Positions 55,906-64,000 of a stretch of 64,000 nucleotides of DNA are shown here, piece after piece. The stretch's first letter is position 1, and every line of letters starts with the position of its first letter. The translations under genes and the position numbers were made by a program. The stretch is from Ligustrum vulgare (Eukaryota > Streptophyta > Magnoliopsida > Lamiales > Oleaceae). The notes beneath the pieces were generated by a model that saw only the letters and a list, made by a program, of their open reading frames with translations, searched no databases and was not told the DNA's origin. The stretch is taken from assembly GCA_963555705.1 (NCBI GenBank), contig OY743174.1, positions 27,841,608-27,905,607 on the forward strand. Direction: 5' to 3'.

Positions 55906-56429
55906 CATATTTAATTGACAAAGTATAAGAGCATCTCTAATGGTCTATTCATTGAGAAAAAATAGATTGCCACGTAGAAAAAACAAATAATTGTATGAAA
56001 ATTTAATCTTCAATGGTTAGTTTGTATGTTTATGTGGTGCGACATGACATGAACATTATCTTATACTATATCTAAATGTAGATAACTTGTTAGACAATGT
56101 CAGTAGATAGATATTAATTTTTTTTATATATTTTATCTAAGGAAATTGGCCTTTTTCGCTCGAAAAGAGACCACATTCGCGGGATCTGGAGAAGCCAAAG
56201 AGAGGTTCGCGCTACAAAATTCTGCTTAATGAATTCTTTTTCTTGCTGCAATTACTTACTTCCAGATTTTTTTTCTTCTCATTCATACAAAAAATAATGA
56301 TTTCTACGAGAAGACTATAAACCGGAATTATAAAATTAAAATAAAGATATTTTACCAAGTTGATGATTGACAAACTTTTTAATTGGAAGAGATTTTAAAA
56401 TGATTACTGAAGAATGATACTTCATAATT

Positions 56430-56432
56430 ACA

Positions 56433-56515
<83 letters not shown>
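56430..56515. repeat. (AT)n(AG)n compound microsatellite
   Basis: (AT)n from about 56433 runs into about 30 AG units ending at 56515. Confidence 0.95.
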
Positions 56516-56522
<7 letters not shown>

Positions 56523-57480
56523 TTCAAGTCCATGGTTGATTTTGATTTCCTATTTCATTTTTTGGTTGTTGGCTGAATTTTTCAAGTCAAATTTAAAGGA
56601 AATTTGTTAATATTTAAAGGAAATTTGTTAATTGAGATGTTGCTAATTTGAAGACACATGTATACATAAAAAAATATAGACAAATACCATTGGGAATAAA
56701 CTTTAAAATTCACTATTTATTTTATCAATATGGGTGAGATAATTATATACTTAAGTGCCACATAAGTCAAAATACCCATAAATCATTAAAGATACTCTAA
56801 TGTGCTAATACGAAATAGTGGGAAAAAAAATAATAAAAAGTAAAAATAGCAAATGCCAATTTCAATAATAATAAAAATTCTATTACGAAGGGTATTAACA
56901 TTAGTCTGTCACATCTCTTATTTCTAATTGAACTTGTATCATTTTCAAGAGGCACAAGTGTGGGTAGAAAAACTTTATTTCTTTATATTTCCAACATCAA
57001 TGTCGACATCAATTCTCCGACTTTTTGTAGCACCTCGAGTTCTAAATACCCGGTTCACCACGTCTTTTCTGGTCTAACCTTTAAAATAATATTTTAGCGG
57101 AAGAAATAGCTGAAATTCATTTTTAGCAACATTTCAATAAACTCTAATGGTCGATAAAATTTGAAAACATTTATGAAATAATTTAAAATAATAAATCGAA
57201 CCATTAATATTACAAAATATTTGACAATGTCATAAATTCTCAAATAATTGAAAATCTCAAAAATATCCAACGTTTTGAAATACGGATTATCAAAATAAGA
57301 TTTTCGATTATTTAATGACTATTGCCACCATCGTCCATCGCTTGCCACCCTCTCAAAAATCTGCAAATATTGTTAAAAATAGGAATGAGCATTTCATAGA
57401 AATACTCAGTAGACTCATCGCCAATTAATTAATCTACATCACATTTGAACACATAAACGCAGGCTCTTTAGAAATCATAG

Positions 57481-57690
57481 GGTGTGGGTAGTCTCTTCTC
57501 GTGCATTAAAGCACATTGCTTCTCTTTGAAAAATCATAGACTCTTTGAAATCATTGGGTGTGGGTAGTCTCTTCTCGTGCATGAAAGCACATGATTTCTC
57601 TTTGAAAATCATATGCTCTTTAAAATCATCGGGTGTGGGTAATTTTTCTTCCCGTGCACTTAAGGCACATAAGTTATGCATAACATCATC
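57481..57690. repeat. ~76-bp tandem repeat inside the solo LTR
   Basis: Three units start with GGTGTGGGTA at 57481, 57557 and 57632, each followed by CTTCTCGTGCA-like sequence and AAAGCACAT. Periods are 76 and 75 bp. Confidence 0.85.
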
Positions 57691-58009
57691 ATTTATCTTG
57701 CAAGATATTCTCTTCTTTCTCATGCATAAAAGCATATAAGTTATGACAAGCATAACAATATAAACATTTCCAAAGAAATATATTCTCATCTCATTTCATG
57801 AAAATGACTTTCACATAAGTCACATAACATACACATTCACATGCAATCATAATTTAAATCAATTAATAGGGGCGAGTATACCTTAAACTTAACGAGTGTG
57901 GTTGAGCGGGAATTACTTCAATCTTTTAAATTTTCGTAAGCCTTGTCTAGCCAATTAGAAAAATAAGTTAAATTAGTCTTTTGAAATTTATAGTTTAAAA
58001 ATGATAAGT

Positions 58010-58430
58010 TAAAATTTAGGGACTGAAATTATTGATTTGGAAAGTTGGAGGACTAAAATAAGTACTTTAAACTTGGGGGATTAAAATGGAACTTTTCAAA
58101 ACTTTCAGGACTGGAATAAAACACTATTAAAATATTCAGGCTGAAATAATCTGGTTTTTAAATTAAAGGATAGAGTTTTAAAATATTTGAACTCATGGGC
58201 CGAAATGACACATTTGGAACTTGGGGACTAAAATGTAAATTTTCAAAACTTGGGTTGAAGCTCAAAACAGATATTAAACTGTAGGGATTGAAATAATTGA
58301 TTTTTAAAATGAAGGGACTGTTTAAAACTATTTAAAAACTAAAGGGACTGAAATGATTAGTTTTAAAACAAAAAGGACTAAATTAAGTAACTTTAAAACT
58401 TGGGGGACTAAAGTGTAATTTTCAAAGAAT
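58010..58430. repeat. Degenerate short tandem repeats (GGGACTAAAAT type)
   Basis: Many variants of AGGGACTGAAAT and CTTGGGGGACTAAA recur every ~40-60 bp. This is typical of long plant gypsy LTRs and non-coding. Confidence 0.65.
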
Positions 58431-58444
58431 AAAAAATATAAAAC

Positions 58445-60256
58445 TGTTAGCCCAAGAGTAAACTAACCAAGAGGGGGGTGAATTGGTTTATAAAACTTTT
58501 TCGATAAATAATCTCAAACTTAAAACCAATAGGTACAAGTATTAGCACTTAGTGTTACAAGTAACTAAACTATCAATGTAGTGTGCTATATATGTGTAAA
58601 CTAAATTGATAAAGCAAGTATAGCACTTAGATATAGTGTTGCACAATAAATTGATAGAATAGAGTAAGTGCAATGTAAGTAAGTAAAAAGGGATAAGAGA
58701 ATGCAAACGCGATTTATGGAGGTTCAATCAACCAACGTGATCTACGTCCCCCGTTACCGAGCTCTCCGTCACGAGTAAGGCCAAATCCACTATTTTTGGT
58801 AACTTACAACAAGGAGTACCAAATCCTTAGGCGACTTACAACAAGGAGCGCCTATCCTTTACAATCGAGTTTTCACACGGCTCTCGAAACCAACAATCGA
58901 GTTTTCACAAGGCTCTCGAAACCACAAGATATAATGAATTGAATTTACAATTGAAATAACTCTCTTAACAAATGATATACTCAAATTAAGTACCGAGAGA
59001 GTTAGGCTAACACTTCAATAGATAGCAATGAATTAAGCTCGAGTGTTAGAGAAAAACTTTGATGCAAATGATAATGAAAAGTTCAATGCAATCAAACAAA
59101 GTTTTTCAAATAATCGCTTGTTAAAATATTGAATCAAATTAAGTACCAAGAGATGCCACACTTGAATAATTAACAACAAGTTAAGCTCAAAGTGTTTAGG
59201 TAATGGAACATTGATGAATCAAATGATAATGAAAAATGTAGAACAAATAATCAAAGTTCCTTAATTGGAATTTCTCTCTTTTAAAAGATTAAAACAAGTT
59301 TAGAACAAAGAGAGACTTACACTTCAATTCCAATATAGTGTGAAGATGTTGAAGAAGTTTAAACAATATAAAATCAAGAATCTTCACAAAAACTTTCTTC
59401 CAAAAACTTTGATGATTTGATAAAACAAAGTTTAGATCAATCAAAGTTTTATAGATGAATATAAACCAAGTAAGAACAATGAATTTTCACAAGAAAGTTT
59501 CTATAAAATGTTTTCTATGTTGTTTTTGATGAATGTCAGAGAGAAGGCTATTTATAGAGCAAATTTTGCACATTCTGTCTTTTGCGGTCGACCTGTTTAA
59601 CCATGCGGTCGACCTCAATATAGCCGTTGCAAGAAAATAGCCGTTGAGTTCAAAAACAGCAGTGCGGTAGATCAGTGCGGTCGACCTCTCTTTTGTCATG
59701 CGGTCGACCCCCCCTTCTCATGCGGTCGACCTCTCTAGTCTACCTCAAAAAACAGCATTTCAAGATTTTGATTTTTCAAGGTTTTCTGACTTGTTTTTCA
59801 TAGTATAATCATGATTTAAGATCAAATAACCTTTGAAAAACAATCTTGACTTAGATAAAAATATTTTATGCAAGTGATGAATTTTCAAGTAAGTTTCTTG
59901 ATGCATAAAAAATCATTTTCGAGCTCATTGAATTTCATCGCTAAAGATTGAGAGTATTATACCTTTACATATGTTAAATCAACTCTAATCTTGTATGCTT
60001 GAATTCTTGATCTTCATGTCATGCTTTTCAACCTCAATTTTGATCTTTGAATATCTTCAATTCTTTCATGATCTTCTTTGCGTCTCATGTGCTCGATCAC
60101 ATAATTTTGATTTATATCTTTGAGAGATGATTTGAACATTGAGTGCTTTGAATATTTATCATTACATGAAACACTTGAAGCACACTTGTTAATAACACAA
60201 TATATTCTTGTTTGTTATGATCAAAACAATAAGGTTAAGTTAACCATAGGTCAACA
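58445..60256 (-). mobile_element. Nested solo LTR (1.8 kb)
   Basis: The ends are TGTTAGCC...GTCAACA with a perfect target duplication AAAAC (58440-58444, 60257-60261). A minus-strand TATA box CTATAAATAG at about 59547-59556 suggests minus orientation. No internal region or second LTR is present. The length and the GAGGGGGGTGAATTGG motif near one end suggest a copia SIRE-like family. It carries repeated TGCGGTCGACC motifs at 59580-59735. Confidence 0.85.
59580..59735. repeat. Array of TGCGGTCGACC motifs in the nested solo LTR
   Basis: Five clear copies of TGCGGTCGACC and one decayed copy (TGCGGTAGATC) lie within about 155 bp, just upstream of the minus-strand TATA box's initiation side. Spacing is irregular (about 15-60 bp). 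Confidence 0.85.
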
Positions 60257-61540
60257 AAAACATCTCCATTCTCTCTCCCTGGTCCGCACGCAGAGGAGAA
60301 GGAGAGAAGGAGGTGCGACCGGCCCTCACAAGTCCAGTCTACAACCGACGATCTGCTGGCGAAACGCCGGCGCAGAGTGGCGGCCAAGGAAAAGGTTCAG
60401 ATTTGAGGGATTTCATGCGAGTTTGGGTGCGAAATCGGGGCTCGTTGACTGCGATTTTAGATGGTAAAACCGAAGACACTCCGGTCGAAGGTGCGTGGGG
60501 ATAAGGTAAGTGTTGAGTTAACTTAGTTCTTGATTTTGGGTTTTGATTTGGTTGAGATTGGAGCTGGGCTGGCCGTGGTGGTTGGCGGCGGATGTGGTGG
60601 TGTTGGAGCGATTTGTGGTATTGTAAAGATTGATTTTGGTATTGAGTAGTAGATTGGCAGTTGATGATCTCAAGTGGTGATGGAAATGGTGGATTGGTAT
60701 GGGTTGAGTGACTTCTTGAGGTTGGGTGGTGATTTCTTAGTCGATCTTTGGCTGTGTAAGGAAGGTGGGTTGGAGCTCGCAGGCGGTGGCTGCAGGGGTG
60801 GTGACGGTGGTTGTTAGTTCGGGGTAGAGGCAGTGTTGGTAGTGATGATGATGATGGTTTGGAGGTGAGTTGGATGTGGCTGCTTGCGTGTGGCGGTGGC
60901 TGATGGTGGTTTGTATGGTTGCGGTCGGGTTGGTGATATGGACGACAATGGTGGTTGGTTAATCTTGCTGTGAATAATGTTGGCCAAAGGTTGAGAAAAT
61001 TCTTACCGTTGAAGCTTTGTTGCTGGGAATCAGAGTTGGTTTGTGTTGAGAGAGGGGAAGTCTGATGATGATAAGGACGAGGTTGGGAAATGTGAGGGAA
61101 TCTGTCAGGGTATGGGTTGTGTAGTGTGGGATTTGATATAGATGGTGGAGGTATGGGTTGATGTTGGTGGGAGTTGGTGGAAGTATGGGTTGTGTTGGAA
61201 TATTTTGGGAATCTATGAAATTTTGATACACAAGAAACGGAAATCGAGAAAATAATACGCGTGAATTCAACTGAGTCGGAAAATGGGTCTGATAAAATGA
61301 GCTTAACACAATTTGAAATTTAAAACGATTTTTTAAAAAATAAAATAAATAAATAAATAAAATAATATAATTTTAGAAATTCGAAATTTATTTAAAATTG
61401 AATTGGACTCGATATTTCTCGACTCGGCTAGACGACACGTCATAACTTTAAATTAAAAATGAGTGAGATCGCAGCGGCACGTTTTTCATAGTTTAAAATA
61501 GTTATTTAATACGTGAAAATTTCTTGGTCGCTACACTTTT

Positions 61541-64000
61541 TGATCTTTTTGAGAAGTCACCTCTCCACATGATGCATCTACGTCATCTAATTTATCAGCG
61601 ACAGTCTCATTTTCATTTTATTACGGGCTTCTCAACTTTTGGCTTTAGTTTGGGAATCCTATTGATTTTTGCAACCTATTCAAACAAACATAAACCATAA
61701 TAAAATGGCAATACACATTAAGGAAAATCTAAAATGCAAATTTAGGTGCATTGAAAACTTTTGCATATACTTTTTCAGAATTGAATGATGAGGCATTAAA
61801 TCCAGAAATCTTGTTTTAAGTATATTTAAGTTTATCAATGTCAAGAAATTTGCACTCTTCAATTGTACAAATTAAGGACTTCTATTTGGAAAAAATTTAA
61901 AAAATTCTACACCTCAGTAGTATGTGTTGATCAACAAATTCATCTATATCTATATATTATTAATAGCAACTGGGATTCTGGTCAATTGATTTTGACCAGA
62001 ATATCAATTGTCAACAAAATTATTTTATATATTTATTCTGAGTTTTTTTTTTTTTTTTTTTGTGCAGTTACAAGAAGTTACTTTAGGAGTGGGTTCGTTG
62101 TCTCCCTCTTCCATGTGACCAGAACCTCAACTATCCAAAACCACTCTCCCTCTCGCTCTCTGAACTTCCAATTGCAATTCAGAACACAATGTAGGCCCTT
62201 AATCAAAATCTCTTAAAAATCCCTCTCCTCTATTCAATCAAAATTGAAATCCTGAATCAATGGTTTTGGAAATGGTGGTGCCGCTGGACCAGAGGCCATC
62301 ATGCTCCTCCTCTTGATTCACCTATATTCATCCAACAATCACTCGCTCGAAGACTTTACGATGCGCACCGATTGGGGTATTTTGCGATTTCTCCTTTAGT
62401 TGTGAATCTTCAGTTTCCCCATTCAAAGTCAAACGATTTTCTAGAAAGCCCCTTATTTCAGATCGGAAAATTATTAGCGATCTCGTGATGGAAGAAGCTA
62501 CCCTAAGTTGCATTTATTGTCAAGCAAGGATGCTAATCATTTCTCAAGGGTGGATTCATATTGATACCATCATCAAAATTATCTAAGCCAAATCTTCAGG
62601 TGTTCATTGAATTTTTTTCTCGGAATATAATTTTCAGAACTAGAGATGCAATTTAAAAGCAGTAGATTTAACTAAACACATGAATTATCCTTTTAGGATA
62701 TATTTCTGTTTATTTATTTCTTTTCATTAATATAATCTTGATTTGCATAATATGATATTTCTGTTTATTTATTTCTTTTCATTAATATAATATTGATTTG
62801 CATAATATGAAGCTTTGATTTATTTTTTTTGTTCAAAATGCATGGTGGAAAAATGCAGCAGTGTCTCATGGAGATAGAGTGATGTGCATTAGGAACTAGG
62901 AAGCAACTCTCCCCTTCCTCCATTCACTTTGTTTGAGATTTGAACCCACAATTACTATGGTGAGAACCTTGAACATTTCTAAGTGATCATTTTAGTTGTT
63001 TCTTGCTTTGGCCTTTGAGTCATGTGGTTATTACACCCTTTATTTCACATTGTTAATTTTTAATCTTGGACTCTTTATTGCAGCCTCATTTCTCTGCTAG
63101 CTTTCCAGGAAGGTTAGTATTTTATAATCTCCATTTTTGGAACGTCGATAATTTGAATATTTGAGTTTCCTTTAATTGTTCATTAGATATCTGAGTTGTT
63201 TCGATCCATCACATCTAGTAGTTTGCAGAAAGAATAGGAATAATAATACATTGATTTGGCGGCGAAATCAAATTGATACTAATAGCCAATGCACAAATGG
63301 TATGCCTTTCATTGAGAACAAGAACATAATGCATTGCGGCATGCATATAATTTTTTCTTCTTTGATTGCTTTAGTTTGTATGTAAATTATCTTGGTTGTT
63401 GTGTGTAGTCCTATTTTCTTTGTTCACCCCTAAAGTTCAGTTGATTATATATTTATTTGAAGTAATTATTTCTGAGTAGCAAGAATGTAAAACGTGGAGT
63501 TTTACCTGTAAAAGGGGAAGCCTAAGAGCCTGAACTAACAAAATTGGTAAAATGGAATTTTAAAGAAAGATGGAGGCATAGGTTTAGGAGGTTATAAAAC
63601 TACCATCACTGTCATTTGCTTTTGAAGATATTTGTTGTTTTTCATTTTTTCACGACTATAACCTGGGCAATATATATGGGTAATGACAACATGATACCTT
63701 CTTTTCAAGGAAAATCTGTTTTAGCAATTGAAGTGAAAACGTTTCACAGTTGATGCATGTTTTTTAATAGGTCTTCTTGGATGAGTTAAGATCGGTAAAC
63801 TAAAATAACCTCTATGAGAATTATTTGACTTGATTGGGTAATGATGCTAATCAAGAAATTGAATCTTTATCTTCTGTTATGAAGCAAACTCCAAGTTTTA
63901 TTTCAAACTAAGTACTTACATAATAAGTGCTCTCTTTCCAAAACGAGTCTTCTTTTCAACCACTTCTGAAATGAAATTACTATTGCAGTTGGTGTTCACT
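61541..64000. other. Right-end region, no supported gene
   Basis: AT-rich with scattered short ORFs. TCTATATCTATATATTATTA at 61943, after A, resembles a Helitron 5' end, but no 3' end occurs before the window stops. A stretch near 62100-62500 and CTGCTAGCTTTCCAGGAAGG near 63098 look exon-like, but no protein family is recognisable. Confidence 0.4.
62701..62810. repeat. 55-bp tandem duplication
   Basis: Units 62701-62755 and 62756-62810 begin TATTTCTGTTTATTTATTTC and differ at one base. Confidence 0.9.

Larger units (their letters stand above)
57026..61535 (-). mobile_element. Solo LTR of a long-LTR retrotransposon, split by another solo LTR
   Basis: The ends are TGTAGC...GCTACA with a perfect 5-bp target duplication CTTTT (57021-57025, 61536-61540). 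Without the nested insertion (58445-60256 plus its TSD) it is about 2.69 kb. No gag-pol, PBS or second LTR is present. Its long length and the minus-strand start TGTAGCGACCAAGAAATT suggest a Ty3/gypsy Tekay/Del-type LTR. Its GC-richer part (60260-60960) carries no credible gene. Confidence 0.8.

Noticed and set aside
56336..56533. Ser-Leu repeat ORF
   Set aside because: It translates an (AG)n microsatellite.
60313..60504. GC-rich ORFs near 60.3-60.5 kb
   Set aside because: They lie within a solo LTR bounded by target duplications and show no protein domain.
61943..64000. Helitron running to the window end
   Set aside because: Only a possible 5' end is visible; with no 3' terminus in the window it cannot be supported.

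Overview
The window is AT-rich nuclear DNA from a flowering plant, most likely a eudicot. The evidence is one spliced host gene with plant GT-AG introns, nested Ty1/copia and Ty3/gypsy LTR retrotransposons primed by initiator tRNA-Met, Helitrons, MITEs, SINEs, and a scrambled insertion of plastid DNA. I see no prokaryotic gene organisation and no CRISPR array. All homology calls come from reading the sequence; no search was run.

Layout: 0.2-5.6 kb holds two Helitrons of one family in opposite orientations, separated by a 69-bp/400-bp higher-order minisatellite. 5.78-14.58 kb is a decayed minus-strand Ty3/gypsy chromovirus, flanked by a ~290-bp direct duplication and carrying a complete 3.0-kb non-autonomous LTR element (TSD TGCTT) that keeps only a protease-like ORF. 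15-19.3 kb contains a Stowaway MITE, a Helitron and a Tourist-like element; a second, empty copy of the target at 18.95 kb defines both insertions. 20.29-33.93 kb is a Ty1/copia element (minus strand, TSD TGAAG, intact 1395-aa polyprotein) whose 5' LTR is split by a 7.2-kb Ty3/gypsy element (plus strand, TSD ACAAA). The LTRs of that gypsy element carry an array of palindromes around ACGGCCGT. 34.2-35.4 kb is an inverted-repeat element enclosing a 5S-rRNA-derived, Cassandra-like segment. 36.18-38.05 kb is a large foldback with ~485-bp arms. 38.55-38.90 kb is a mosaic of plastid ndhF, 16S rRNA and trnV-GAC pieces.

40.37-51.34 kb is the one confident host gene: a 17-exon, 486-codon MFS transporter of the ZINC-INDUCED FACILITATOR-LIKE (ZIFL) family. 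All splice junctions read through in frame. Its introns carry two SINEs with 13- and 15-bp TSDs, a Tourist-like MITE and a hAT MITE with an 8-bp TSD. 51.8-55.9 kb has two Helitron-type 3' ends bracketing exon fragments that resemble NADPH-thioredoxin reductase and heat-shock-factor-binding protein, probably captured gene pieces. 57.03-61.54 kb is a ~2.7-kb solo LTR (TSD CTTTT) split by a second, 1.8-kb solo LTR (TSD AAAAC). The last 2.4 kb has no gene I can support.

The window thus shows at least three nested insertion pairs, rolling-circle elements validated by an empty site, and one conserved transporter gene. The most unusual structures are the protease-only LTR element, the long duplication flanking the chromovirus, the captured-exon mosaic, and the palindrome array in a gypsy LTR.
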